DNA from: an uncultured Mediterraneibacter sp.
GTDB taxonomy: Bacteria; Bacillota; Clostridia; Lachnospirales; Lachnospiraceae
Length of the DNA stretch: 64,000 nt
Direction of reading: 5' to 3'
NCBI RefSeq assembly: GCF_934309415.1
Contig: NZ_CAKRDI010000007.1
Location: forward strand, 50,977 to 114,976
Shown: one piece after another, positions 27,083-36,072 of the stretch
Layout: every line of letters starts with the position of its first letter
How positions within the stretch are numbered: position 1 is the first letter of the stretch
The notes under the pieces: generated by a model
What the model was told of the DNA's origin: nothing
Seen by the model: the letters and a program-made list of their open reading frames with translations, nothing else
The model's database searches: none
Program-made: the position numbers and the translations under genes

Positions 27083-27245
27083 AATTACATTCCTCCTTGA
27101 AATATGGTGTTCTTCCATCTAACTAAGAACCGCTTCTTTATGTATCTCATTATAGTCCTTTTTTTTGACCTTGTCTTGTGATATAGTAGAATAAAAATAT
27201 AAATATATTCACTTTTTGTACATTTTAGACAAAGGAGATTCTTTT

Positions 27246-28100
27246 ATGAAATACATCAACTACAGGGAAAAAAGAGAACACGGAACCTTTGATTTCCCTA
27301 TTGAATTCTATCATGTAGGACCCAGTCATCCACGTTACGACATGTCTTATCACTGGCATATCGAGTATGAACTGATCCGAATTCTGAAAGGGAAAATACT
27401 GATGACCATCGGCGAAACCGAATTCACAGCGAAAGCCGGTGATCTTATTTTTATAAAAAGCGGACTTCTTCACGGAGGTATTCCAAAAGACTGCCTTTAC
27501 GAATGCCTGGTATTTAATCTGGATGCACTGACCACTTCCAACCATGCCAGTGACCGTCTGCTGAAAAAAATCAGCAGTGATGCAATTACAATTCCCGCAT
27601 ATATGCCTTCTCCGGTAAAAAACATAGAGCGAATCGTCTCTGTCATGTTTGAACAGATGCGAAACCGCCGTGAAGGGCACGAACTGGTGGTCATCGGCTG
27701 TCTTTATGAATTTTTCGGTTATATACTGGAGAAGAACCTTTATACTGCAGAACAGGAAATTTCCCGTAAGGACGGGCGCAGAGTGGAACATTTAAAAAAT
27801 GCATTGGAAGTGATTGAAAATCGATATGCAGAATGTCTTACTTTGGATGATCTCGCCATGGCTGCAGGCATGAATTCTAAATATTTCTGTCGTTATTTTA
27901 AAGAAATGACTCACCGCACACCAGTGGATTATCTGAATTATTATCGGATTGAGCAAGCCTGCTTCAAGCTTGCCACATCCAATGATTCCATTGCAGAGAT
28001 TGGGTTAAGCTGCGGATTTAATGATGTAAGTTATTTTATAAAAACTTTTAAAAAATATAAAGGAATTACACCAAAAAAATATTTAAACGCCCCATTCTAG
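27246..28100 (+). CDS. AraC-family transcriptional regulator
   Basis: A 284-aa regulator with an N-terminal cupin-like sensor (SYHWHIEYELIRILKGKILMTIGE, then AGDLIFIKSGLLHGG) and a C-terminal pair of AraC helix-turn-helix motifs (LTLDDLAMAAGMNSKYFCRY and SIAEIGLSCGFNDVSYFIKTF). AAAGGAG lies eight bases before the ATG at 27246. Its divergent position beside fucI makes it the likely activator of the fucI/kinase genes, separate from the LacI control of the importer. Its TAG stop codon is the first triplet of a complete family B repeat. Confidence 0.92.
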   Translation: MKYINYREKREHGTFDFPIEFYHVGPSHPRYDMSYHWHIEYELIRILKGKILMTIGETEFTAKAGDLIFIKSGLLHGGIPKDCLYECLVFNLDALTTSNHASDRLLKKISSDAITIPAYMPSPVKNIERIVSVMFEQMRNRREGHELVVIGCLYEFFGYILEKNLYTAEQEISRKDGRRVEHLKNALEVIENRYAECLTLDDLAMAAGMNSKYFCRYFKEMTHRTPVDYLNYYRIEQACFKLATSNDSIAEIGLSCGFNDVSYFIKTFKKYKGITPKKYLNAPF

Positions 28101-28261
28101 AGCGTGTCTTAAAAATGCTTTCTGTAAGATATATGTCACAATTTGTGGGAGGTTTTGTCTGAATGAGGGCGGCGTAGCGGGCTACGTCAACCGAATGAAG
28201 ACAAAATATACCTCAAAGTGGGGCATGTAGATTGCAGGAATGATTTTTCAGACACACTCTA
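28098..28261. mobile_element. Family B element, complete 164-bp copy
   Basis: Runs from TAGAGCGTGTCTTAAAAATG to CATTTTTCAGACACACTCTA-type end (inverted: TAGAGTGTGTCTGAAAAATC). Flanked by TA on both sides, with outer bases CATTC and GAATG. It is a long imperfect palindrome with a central stem around GGCGTAGCGGGCTACGTC. The first triplet is the stop codon of the AraC-type gene. Other copies share either arm: ATTCCTGCAATCTACATGCC or TGTAAGATATATGTCACAAT. Confidence 0.85.
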
Positions 28262-28266
28262 GAATG

Positions 28267-28319
28267 TAAAAAAAGCAGGAGCGCAAGATTTCCCTTTCGG
28301 AAATATCTTGCGCTCCTGT
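28267..28319 (-). terminator. Terminator of nifJ
   Basis: Stem ACAGGAGCGCAAGAT / ATxTTGCGCTCCTGC with a short interior loop, followed on the minus strand by TTTTTTTAC. It serves nifJ and may also stop the convergent AraC-type gene. Confidence 0.88.
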
Positions 28320-28401
28320 CTTATTTCATCCAATTCTAATCTGCTTAACGCATCTCAAAATTGAACAATTTTCACTTCAACAATTTCTGTAAATCCAGAA
28401 A

Positions 28402-31400
28402 TTAGTCTTCTTTTTCAGCAGCGTATACGTCTACCAGTTTCTTCAGGTAATCGTATCTCTCCATAGCTTCCTGCTCGTTGATAGCGAAGAGTTTCTCAGC
28501 CTTAGCCGGGTTAGCTCTCTTCAGTGCGTTGTAACGTACCTCGCCATTCAGGAAGTCCTGATATCCTTCAGCCTTCGGAGCTTTGCTGTCAAGTGAGAAC
28601 TTGTCTCCCTCTGCAGCCGGATTGAAACGGAAGTTGTTCCAGTATCCACACTCTACTGCAAGCTGTTCCTCTGTCTGAGCTTTGCTCATACCTTTCTTAA
28701 TACCATGGTTGATACATGGAGCATAAGCGATGATCAGTGATGGTCCCGGATATGCCTCAGCCTCAGCGATTGCTTTAACTGTCTGGTTGAAGTCAGCACC
28801 CATAGCGATCTGAGCTACGTATACGTATCCGTATGTCATAGCCATTCCTGCAAGGTCTTTCTTCTTAGTTTCTTTTCCGCCTGCTGCGAACTGTGCTGTA
28901 GCACCAGTCTTTGTAGCCTTGGAGGACTGTCCACCTGTATTGGAGTAAACCTCTGTATCAAATACCATGATGTTGATGTCTTTCTTGCTTGCAAGAACGT
29001 GGTCAACACCGCCGTATCCGATATCGTAAGCCCATCCGTCTCCACCAAAGATCCACTGAGATTTCTTAGCAAGGAAATCTTTGTTCTTCAGTACGTCTGC
29101 TTTGTCTTCGCAGTCACAGTCAAATGCTTCCAGTGCGGCAACAAGTTTGTCTGTAGCTGTTCCGTTTGTAGCACCTACTGTATATGTGTCAAGATATTCA
29201 GCTGCAGCAGCTTTAACTGCCTCATCTGTTGCATTCTCAGCAATCTTCTCAACTTTAGCTTTCAGTCTGTCTCTGATTGTATTCTGAGCAAGTAACATAC
29301 CATATCCAAACTCAGCATTGTCTTCGAACAGGGAGTTGCTCCATGCAGGTCCTTTACCTTCCGGTGTTACTGTATAAGGTGTGGACGGTGAAGAGTTACC
29401 CCAGATAGAAGAACATCCTGTTGCGTTTGCGATGTACATTCTGTCACCAAATAACTGTGTGATCAGTTTTGCGTATGGTGTCTCACCACATCCAGCACAA
29501 GCTCCTGAGAACTCAAGCAGTGGCTGTTTGAACTGGCTTCCCTTAACTGTTGTCTCTTTGAATTTAGCAACAACTTCTGGTTTAACTGGAATCTCTCTAC
29601 CAAAGTCGAAGTATGTCTGCTCTGCTGCGTTAGCTTCCATGCTAGCCATTGTAAGAGCTTTCTCAACTTCTCCTGTCTCTTTATTCTTCTTGCCTGGGCA
29701 AACGTTTACACAAGATCCGCATCCTGTACAGTCATATGCAGATACTGTCATTGTAAACTTCATTCCCGGCATTCCCATCATGTCAAGTGTCTTGATTCCT
29801 TCTGGAGCTTTTGCAACTTCTTCTTCTGTAAGAGCTACCGGACGGATAACTGCATGTGGGCAGACATATGCACAACGGTTACACTGGATACACTGATTTG
29901 GATTCCAAACCGGGATATCTACAGCGATACCACGTTTCTCATATGCGGATGTACCTGACGGTGTAGATCCATCAACATAATCGTTAAATGCAGATACAGG
30001 GAGTGTATTTCCTTCCTGAGCATTAACTTTAGCCTGGATGTTCTTAGCAAATGCAACAGCATCAGCTCTTCCGCCTTCTCCGATGTGTGGTGTAGCAAGT
30101 CCTTCATCAGCTGCATCTTTCCAGCTTTCCGGAACTTCTACTTCTACAACCTGTTTAGCACCAGCATCGATTGCATCGTAGTTCATCTGTACGATCTTGT
30201 CACCTTTTCTTCCGTAAGTAGCCTTAGCAGCTGCTTTCATAAGGTCGATTGCCTCTTCCTCCGGAATAATAGCAGCAAGTTTGAAGAATGCAGACTGAAG
30301 AACTGTATTGATACGTCCGCCAAGTCCGATCTCTTTACCAATCTTGATACCGTCGATTGTGTAGAATTTAATACCGTGATTAGCGATATAAGCTTTTACC
30401 TGTCCTGGCAGATGCTCTTCAAGACCTTCCATATCCCATGGGCAGTTCAGAAGGAATGTACCACCATCAACAAGTTCCTGTACCATGTTATATTTGTTAA
30501 CATAGGACGGGTTATGACATGCAACAAAGTTAGCCTGGTGAATCAGGTATGTGGACTTAATTGCTTTCTTACCAAAACGAAGGTGAGACATTGTAACACC
30601 ACCGGACTTCTTAGAGTCATAATCGAAGTAAGCCTGTGCGTACATGTCTGTGTTATCACCAATGATCTTGATGGAGTTCTTGTTAGCTCCAACAGTACCA
30701 TCTGCTCCAAGTCCCCAGAACTTACAGTTAATTGTTCCTTCCGGTGTTGTAACCAGTGGCTCATTAGCTGTCAGTGACAGATGTGTAACATCATCGTTGA
30801 TACCAAGTGTAAACTTAGCTTTCTCGTCATTGTGATATACAGCAACGATCTGAGCTGGTGTTGTATCTTTAGAACCAAGTCCGTAACGTCCTGTGTAAAC
30901 CGGAACTGCATCAAACTTAGATCCTTTAAGAGCTGCAACAACGTCCAGGTACAGTGGCTCGCCAAGTGCTCCTGGCTCTTTTGTTCTGTCAAGAACAGAA
31001 ATCTTCTTAACTGTCTCCGGGATAGCATCGATCAGTGCTTCAGCGCTGAATGGTCTGTAAAGACGAACTTTAACAACTCCGACTTTCTCGCCTGCTGCTG
31101 TCAGGTAATCGATTGTCTCCTCGATTGTATCACAGACAGATCCCATAGCAACGATTACGTGCTCTGCGTCTGCTGCTCCATAGTAGTTGAACAGTTTGTA
31201 GTCTGTTCCGATCTTAGCATTCACCTTGTCCATGTACTTCTGAACAATTGCCGGAAGTGCATCGTAGTATGGGTTACATGCTTCTCTTGCCTGGAAGAAG
31301 ATATCCGGGTTCTGAGCTGAACCTCTCTGGCATGGGTGGTTCGGGTTCAGTGCGTGTGCGCGGAACTCATCGATTGCTTCCATGCTTACCATATCTTTCA

Positions 31401-31971
31401 GATCTTCATAATCCCATGTCTCAATCTTCTGAATCTCGTGAGATGTTCTGAATCCATCAAAGAAGTTGATGAATGGAAGTTTTCCTTCCAGTGCTGCACA
31501 GTGTGCAACCGGTGTTAAGTCCATAACTTCCTGAACGCTTGACTCACAGAGCATAGCTGCTCCAGTCTGACGACAGGCGTAAACATCAGAATGATCTCCA
31601 AAAATTGACAGTGCGTGGCTTGCAAGTGCACGGGCAGATACGTTGAATACACCCGGAAGCTGCTCACCAGCTACCTTATATAAGTTAGGAATCATAAGAA
31701 GGAGTCCCTGGGATGCTGTAAATGTAGTTGTCAGAGCACCTGCTGCCAGTGATCCGTGTACAGCTCCTGCTGCTCCGGCCTCTGACTGCATCTCTGTAAC
31801 CTGTACAGTCTGTCCGAAAATATTCTCCCTTCCTTCAGTAGCCCACTCATCGATATGCTCCGGCATAACGGATGAAGGCGTAATCGGGTAGATCGCTGCT
31901 ACTTCTGTATATGCATAAGATACATGAGCTGCTGCCTGATTACCGTCCATGGTCTTCATTTTTCTTGCCAT
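28402..31971 (-). CDS. nifJ: Pyruvate:ferredoxin (flavodoxin) oxidoreductase
   Basis: Oxidises pyruvate to acetyl-CoA and CO2 with reduction of ferredoxin, the central fermentation step of anaerobes. The 1189-aa single chain has all domains fused: N-terminal transketolase-like part, a gamma-like domain, a 2x[4Fe-4S] domain with CIQCNRCAYVCPHAVIRP and CTGCGSCVNVCPG, and a thiamine-diphosphate domain with ACAGCGETPY, GCSSIWGNSSPSTPYT and GGDGWAYDIGYGG. A strong AAGGAGG precedes the ATG. It is monocistronic with its own terminator. Confidence 0.97.
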   Translation of the reverse strand: MARKMKTMDGNQAAAHVSYAYTEVAAIYPITPSSVMPEHIDEWATEGRENIFGQTVQVTEMQSEAGAAGAVHGSLAAGALTTTFTASQGLLLMIPNLYKVAGEQLPGVFNVSARALASHALSIFGDHSDVYACRQTGAAMLCESSVQEVMDLTPVAHCAALEGKLPFINFFDGFRTSHEIQKIETWDYEDLKDMVSMEAIDEFRAHALNPNHPCQRGSAQNPDIFFQAREACNPYYDALPAIVQKYMDKVNAKIGTDYKLFNYYGAADAEHVIVAMGSVCDTIEETIDYLTAAGEKVGVVKVRLYRPFSAEALIDAIPETVKKISVLDRTKEPGALGEPLYLDVVAALKGSKFDAVPVYTGRYGLGSKDTTPAQIVAVYHNDEKAKFTLGINDDVTHLSLTANEPLVTTPEGTINCKFWGLGADGTVGANKNSIKIIGDNTDMYAQAYFDYDSKKSGGVTMSHLRFGKKAIKSTYLIHQANFVACHNPSYVNKYNMVQELVDGGTFLLNCPWDMEGLEEHLPGQVKAYIANHGIKFYTIDGIKIGKEIGLGGRINTVLQSAFFKLAAIIPEEEAIDLMKAAAKATYGRKGDKIVQMNYDAIDAGAKQVVEVEVPESWKDAADEGLATPHIGEGGRADAVAFAKNIQAKVNAQEGNTLPVSAFNDYVDGSTPSGTSAYEKRGIAVDIPVWNPNQCIQCNRCAYVCPHAVIRPVALTEEEVAKAPEGIKTLDMMGMPGMKFTMTVSAYDCTGCGSCVNVCPGKKNKETGEVEKALTMASMEANAAEQTYFDFGREIPVKPEVVAKFKETTVKGSQFKQPLLEFSGACAGCGETPYAKLITQLFGDRMYIANATGCSSIWGNSSPSTPYTVTPEGKGPAWSNSLFEDNAEFGYGMLLAQNTIRDRLKAKVEKIAENATDEAVKAAAAEYLDTYTVGATNGTATDKLVAALEAFDCDCEDKADVLKNKDFLAKKSQWIFGGDGWAYDIGYGGVDHVLASKKDINIMVFDTEVYSNTGGQSSKATKTGATAQFAAGGKETKKKDLAGMAMTYGYVYVAQIAMGADFNQTVKAIAEAEAYPGPSLIIAYAPCINHGIKKGMSKAQTEEQLAVECGYWNNFRFNPAAEGDKFSLDSKAPKAEGYQDFLNGEVRYNALKRANPAKAEKLFAINEQEAMERYDYLKKLVDVYAAEKED

Positions 31972-32125
31972 TTTTTATTCCTCCTTAGGTTTTACACTGA
32001 AATAAGTATAATTAATTCACATGTATCCTCATTATATCGCCAAATATGACAAAAGTCTAGTATACTCTCTATGCTTTTTTTGTTTATTTTCAAATACAGC
32101 TATTGTTTTGAGAACAATTATCACT

Positions 32126-32158
32126 ATCCATTTTTGAACATAATTGCCAAAAATGGAT
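32126..32158. terminator. Hairpin downstream of lgt
   Basis: Stem ATCCATTTTTG / CAAAAATGGAT, 10 bases past the lgt stop. The T tract (AATTTTTCTTTT) is on the plus strand; minus-strand reading gives a weak tail, so its role as lgt terminator is uncertain. Confidence 0.45.
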
Positions 32159-32168
32159 AATTTTTCTT

Positions 32169-33116
32169 TTATTTAAACATTCTGTCTTTCTTCCGCGGAC
32201 GTTTCTTTCCTTCAATTTTCTCCGGCATCGGTTCATACTGTATCGTCTTTTTATATGTCGGGCTCTTCTTATGATGTTTTCTGAGATACAGCAGTGCAAC
32301 TCCCGCACATACCACAATACATCCGGCAAGTAACTGAGATACCGGAAGTCCCACTACCGGCAGAAGCAGCTGATCTGTTCTCAGTCCTTCAATCCATAAT
32401 CTGCCTAAACCATATCCAAAAATATACAGTAAGAACAGTTCTCCTTCATACTTTTTATGCTTTCTGTATGCAAATAAAATCACCAGGAGCACTGCACACC
32501 AGACAGACTCATACAAGAATGTCGGATGTACCTGAATATAGCTGACTCCTTCAATTCTCTGCAGATGCTCCCTCATTTTATCCGTAATATCTCCAGACCT
32601 CACCGCATCTACCGGAAGTCTCATGGCGAACAGGCTGTCTGTATACTCACCAAACGCCTCACGGTTAAAGAAATTTCCCCACCTTCCAATCATCTGGCCA
32701 TTTAAAATCGCCAGTGTAACTGTGTCAAGGATCTGAAACGGTGAGAGTTTTTTAACCGCTGCCATAATAAATACGGCAAGTACTGCTCCGATCACTCCTC
32801 CATAAATCGCCAGTCCACCCTCTCGAAGATTGAAGATATCCAGCAGATTATCTTTATACAGATCCCAGGAAAATGCCACGTAATAGATTCTCGCCCCGGC
32901 GATTCCCGCAATCACTCCGATAATTCCCATATCCAGATAATCTTCCGGATTCTGTCTGGTCCGTTTTGCCTCTGACGTTGCAATCCAAAATCCAATGAGA
33001 ATTGCAGCACCAATGATCATTCCATAATATGCAATAGAAAATCCAAAAACAGTAATATTTTTTCCCACATGATCCAAAGTGATCCCCAGATTTGGAAAGC
33101 TAATGTTATAATGCAT
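32169..33116 (-). CDS. lgt: Prolipoprotein diacylglyceryl transferase
   Basis: Membrane enzyme that transfers diacylglycerol to the lipobox Cys of lipoprotein precursors. The 315-aa protein has seven or so hydrophobic helices and the Lgt signature GQMIGRWGNFFNREAFG, with HPTFLYES and GLGRLWIEGLRTDQL further on. The start at 33116 follows GGAGG; an earlier in-frame start has none. The C-terminus carries a Lys/Arg-rich extension of about 40 residues (KKSPTYKKTIQYEPMPEK...), longer than in many Lgt proteins. It is flanked by nifJ and ychF and appears monocistronic. Confidence 0.94.
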   Translation of the reverse strand: MHYNISFPNLGITLDHVGKNITVFGFSIAYYGMIIGAAILIGFWIATSEAKRTRQNPEDYLDMGIIGVIAGIAGARIYYVAFSWDLYKDNLLDIFNLREGGLAIYGGVIGAVLAVFIMAAVKKLSPFQILDTVTLAILNGQMIGRWGNFFNREAFGEYTDSLFAMRLPVDAVRSGDITDKMREHLQRIEGVSYIQVHPTFLYESVWCAVLLVILFAYRKHKKYEGELFLLYIFGYGLGRLWIEGLRTDQLLLPVVGLPVSQLLAGCIVVCAGVALLYLRKHHKKSPTYKKTIQYEPMPEKIEGKKRPRKKDRMFK

Positions 33117-33167
33117 ACTCTTTTCCTCCAAATTCAAGTTAATTCCTGCCACAAAACTTCTTCAATG

Positions 33168-33183
33168 GTTACTGTTCACAGAT
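33168..33183 (+). repeat. Family A end fragment
   Basis: GGTTACTGTTCACAGA matches the end of family A's third hairpin. The rest of the 33117-33325 gap holds nothing else I recognise. Confidence 0.45.
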
Positions 33184-33325
33184 AAACAAACCTCTTCATT
33201 CTGCAGCAATCCGTTGTTCTTTGCGCTTTCACTTTCACCGCAAAGAAGAGCAAAACCGACATCAAATGCTTTGCAGAATCTCTGCCGATGCATATGATGC
33301 CGGTTTCGACATATCTCTTTATCGA

Positions 33326-34423
33326 TTATACATTAAATCTGAACAGCATGATATCGCCATCCTGAACTACATACTCTTTTCCTTCAAGACGGATCAGACC
33401 TTTTTCTTTTGCTGCTGTATGAGAACCACATTCGATCAGGTCATCATAGCTTACAACCTCTGCACGGATAAATCCTCTCTCAAAATCAGAGTGAATCTTT
33501 CCTGCTGCCTGCGGAGCTTTTGTTCCTCTCTTAATTGTCCATGCACGAACTTCCGGCTCTCCTGCTGTCAGGTAGCTGATCAGTCCAAGAAGATGATAAC
33601 TTGCTTTGATCAGTTTCTCAAGTCCAGACTCTTCCAGCCCCAGATCTTCAAGGAACATTGCCTTCTCATCATCATCCAGCTGAGAGATCTCTTCCTCAAT
33701 TTCAGCACACACAACGAAAACTTCACAGTCTTCTTCCTTTGCATACTCACGGACAGCCTGTACTCCTGCATTTGTAGCTCCGTCATCTGCAAGATCATCC
33801 TCAGATACATTTGCTGCAAAGATAACCGGTTTTGCTGTCAGCAGATTATACTCTGCAAGCCATGCCTGTTCATCCTCATCATCTGTTGTGAAGCTCTTTG
33901 CCATCTTATTCTCTTCCAGATGTGCTTTCAGGCGCTGAAGAAGATCCAGCTCCTTTGCTGCTGTTTTATCATTTCTGGAAAGTTTTACAGTCTTGGAGAT
34001 TCTTCTCTCAAGCACTTCAAGATCAGAGAAAATCAACTCCAGATTGATTGTCTCAATATCACGCAGTGGATCAATGCTTCCGTCTACGTGGACGATATTT
34101 GTATTCTCAAAGCATCTTACAACATGTACAATAGCATCTACTTCACGGATATTTGCGAGGAACTGGTTTCCAAGTCCTTCTCCTTTGGATGCTCCTTTTA
34201 CAAGGCCTGCAATGTCAACAAATTCAATCGCTGCCGGAATGATCTTCTTTGTATGATACATCTCTCCAAGTACATCGAGACGCTTGTCCGGAACTGTAAC
34301 AACACCTACGTTCGGATCAATAGTACAGAACGGATAGTTTGCAGATTCCGCTCCTGCCTTTGTCAGGGAGTTAAACAATGTACTTTTTCCTACATTTGGT
34401 AAACCAACGATTCCTAATTTCAT
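33326..34423 (-). CDS. ychF: Obg-like GTPase/ATPase YchF
   Basis: Ribosome-associated P-loop NTPase (OLA1/YchF family). The 365-aa length is exactly typical. The G1 motif is GLPNVGKSTLFN (about residues 7-18), followed by NYPFCTIDPN, the G3 DIAGLVKGASKGEGLGN and a C-terminal TGS domain (FFTAG-like GEPEVRAWTIKRGTKAPQAAG... then VQDGDIMLFRFNV). AAAGGAG lies about ten bases before the ATG. Transcribed alone, with a candidate promoter at 34594-34623. Confidence 0.95.
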   Translation of the reverse strand: MKLGIVGLPNVGKSTLFNSLTKAGAESANYPFCTIDPNVGVVTVPDKRLDVLGEMYHTKKIIPAAIEFVDIAGLVKGASKGEGLGNQFLANIREVDAIVHVVRCFENTNIVHVDGSIDPLRDIETINLELIFSDLEVLERRISKTVKLSRNDKTAAKELDLLQRLKAHLEENKMAKSFTTDDEDEQAWLAEYNLLTAKPVIFAANVSEDDLADDGATNAGVQAVREYAKEEDCEVFVVCAEIEEEISQLDDDEKAMFLEDLGLEESGLEKLIKASYHLLGLISYLTAGEPEVRAWTIKRGTKAPQAAGKIHSDFERGFIRAEVVSYDDLIECGSHTAAKEKGLIRLEGKEYVVQDGDIMLFRFNV

Positions 34424-34593
34424 TTCTCTATATTCTCCTTTAAAATTCCTTTATTTTACAGGTTTTTTGCTCTTCGCAATCGCATCGAATGCCACAATGA
34501 ATACCATAAAACATAGCTCTTATCTTTTCATTCATGCTATATTAGCCACGATACTTTAATAATGTCATGTTGCGTACTTTCGCACCTTTCAAA

Positions 34594-34623
34594 ATCATAC
34601 CACATGTACACGCAAAAGTAAAT
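34594..34623 (-). promoter_or_regulatory. Candidate ychF promoter
   Basis: On the minus strand TTTACT (34618-34623), an 18-bp spacer, and TATGAT (34594-34599), some 170 bases upstream of ychF. The match is moderate. Confidence 0.4.
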
Positions 34624-34637
34624 CCACTCTTTTCTAT

Positions 34638-34693
34638 GAAAAATACCAGCATCCCAAAATCATCTGTTTCTCTGATTCCAGAACACTGGTATT
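34638..34693 (-). terminator. Terminator of the priA-thiN operon
   Basis: Stem AATACCAG / CTGGTATT with an inner AATCA/TGATT-type stem, followed on the minus strand by TTTTTC. It lies about 68 bases past thiN. Confidence 0.65.
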
Positions 34694-34760
34694 CCCTGTA
34701 TGAACAAATCTAACTTACATCTCAGGATTTCTCCCTGCATGAAAGTACTATCCAATTTTA

Positions 34761-35414
34761 TCAGTCTCTTGTCTCCATCACAATTACTTTTCCATAAATG
34801 AAAGAAATCTTCACTTCATCTTCTAAGAACTCATTACTCACACATAAGCTGTCTCCTGAGGAAAGCAAATGATTATGCAGCGGATATTTTGCACCAGTTA
34901 TACTGAAGTCTTCCACCGGACGTTCCAGCGGGAAAACAGAAAAATATTTGCCGAATGCATCTTCTTTTTTCAGTACTGTCTCGTGATCGATCAGGCGAAT
35001 CCTGTTATGACTGTCCAGAATCATCGCATTAGCTCCAGCCTCCAGCGCAATATCCAGACACTGAATATTCGCCCAAAGATGGTCGATTCTGTTTCCTGTT
35101 CCTCCCAAAATCCAGATTTCCTTTCTGCGCAGTCCAAGACAGAGACGTAGCGCGATCTCTGTATCAGATGCATCCTTCACCGGATTAAACTCCCGGATCG
35201 GCACATTCTTTTCAGCACGGTAATACTCCACGATTTCATGTGGGACACTGTCAAAATCTCCCACAATATAATCCGGTTTAATATCATTTTCATAAAGAAA
35301 TGCGAGTCCCTTATCGACTCCAATAATAAATTCTGTATCTTCATTCTTTAATATTGGGAGAACAAATTCAGATTCAAGAACTCCCCCGCTCACGATTACA
35401 GTTCTCTTACTCAT
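34761..35414 (-). CDS. thiN: Thiamine diphosphokinase
   Basis: Transfers pyrophosphate from ATP to thiamine to make the coenzyme thiamine diphosphate. The 217-aa protein has the family's N-terminal GVDKGLAFLYENDIKPDYIVGDFDSV and the DASDTEIALRLCL and GGTGNRIDHLWANI segments. Its start overlaps the end of rpe by 8 bases. It is the last gene of the conserved priA-to-thiN operon, the usual Firmicutes position after rpe. Confidence 0.94.
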   Translation of the reverse strand: MSKRTVIVSGGVLESEFVLPILKNEDTEFIIGVDKGLAFLYENDIKPDYIVGDFDSVPHEIVEYYRAEKNVPIREFNPVKDASDTEIALRLCLGLRRKEIWILGGTGNRIDHLWANIQCLDIALEAGANAMILDSHNRIRLIDHETVLKKEDAFGKYFSVFPLERPVEDFSITGAKYPLHNHLLSSGDSLCVSNEFLEDEVKISFIYGKVIVMETRD

Positions 35415-36069
35415 AGCGTTTTAAAATCTCCATAAACTCTTCTGTATTCTTCTTAATGTCACCCTTAAATACTCCGGAACCAGATACCATAACATTGGCT
35501 CCCGCCTGCAGTACTTCTGCTACGTTTTTATGGTAAATTCCCCCATCTACTTCGATATCTGTCTGCAGATCCTTCTCATCCAGAAGTGCACGAAGCTCTC
35601 TGATCCGGTCTAAAGATTCCGGTATAAATGCCTGTCCGCCGAATCCTGGCTCTACAGACATGATCAGGAACATATCCGCCTGATCCAGATATGGAACCAG
35701 CGCTTCCACCGGAGTCTTCGGTTTGATTGAGATTCCCACTTTAGCACCCGCCGCATGGATCTTATCTACAGTTGCCTGAAGATCTTCACATGCTTCCAGA
35801 TGTACCGTAATGATATCTGCCCCTGCTTTCACAAATTCTTCCACATAACGGATTGGCTCTGTCACCATCAGATGCACGTCCAGAGTCTGCTCTGTATAAC
35901 CTTTAATAGATGCCAGAACCGGCATTCCAAATGAAATACTTGGTACAAACATTCCATCCATAACGTCAAAATGAATGTACTCTGCTCCTGCCGCCTCGAT
36001 TGTCTTAAGCTGTTCTCCGAGAATCTTAAAGTCTGCGGAGAGAATGGATGGTGCTAAAATGTTCTTCAT
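35407..36069 (-). CDS. rpe: Ribulose-phosphate 3-epimerase
   Basis: Interconverts ribulose 5-phosphate and xylulose 5-phosphate. The 220-aa TIM barrel has the typical start LAPSILSADF, HFDVMDGMFVPSISFG (catalytic Asp), DVHLMVTEPIRYV, MSVEPGFGGQAF and EVDGGIYHKN. AGAGGT precedes the ATG. It lies three bases after rsgA and overlaps thiN. Confidence 0.96.
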   Translation of the reverse strand: MKNILAPSILSADFKILGEQLKTIEAAGAEYIHFDVMDGMFVPSISFGMPVLASIKGYTEQTLDVHLMVTEPIRYVEEFVKAGADIITVHLEACEDLQATVDKIHAAGAKVGISIKPKTPVEALVPYLDQADMFLIMSVEPGFGGQAFIPESLDRIRELRALLDEKDLQTDIEVDGGIYHKNVAEVLQAGANVMVSGSGVFKGDIKKNTEEFMEILKRYE

Positions 36070-36072
36070 CGT

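Larger units (their letters stand above)
34424..34760. other. Intergenic region between thiN and ychF
   Basis: Contains the operon terminator at 34638-34693 and the candidate ychF promoter at 34594-34623. Otherwise no gene or repeat was seen. Confidence 0.5.

Noticed and set aside
28098..28261. Family B as an ordinary bidirectional terminator
   Set aside because: It lacks T tracts at its ends, and a separate strong terminator lies just beside it at 28267-28319.
30085..30777. 230-aa plus-strand open frame
   Set aside because: Antisense to nifJ; no ribosome binding site.
33221..34402. 393-aa plus-strand open frame
   Set aside because: Antisense to ychF; composition (Cys/Phe/Ile-rich) is that of a shadow frame.
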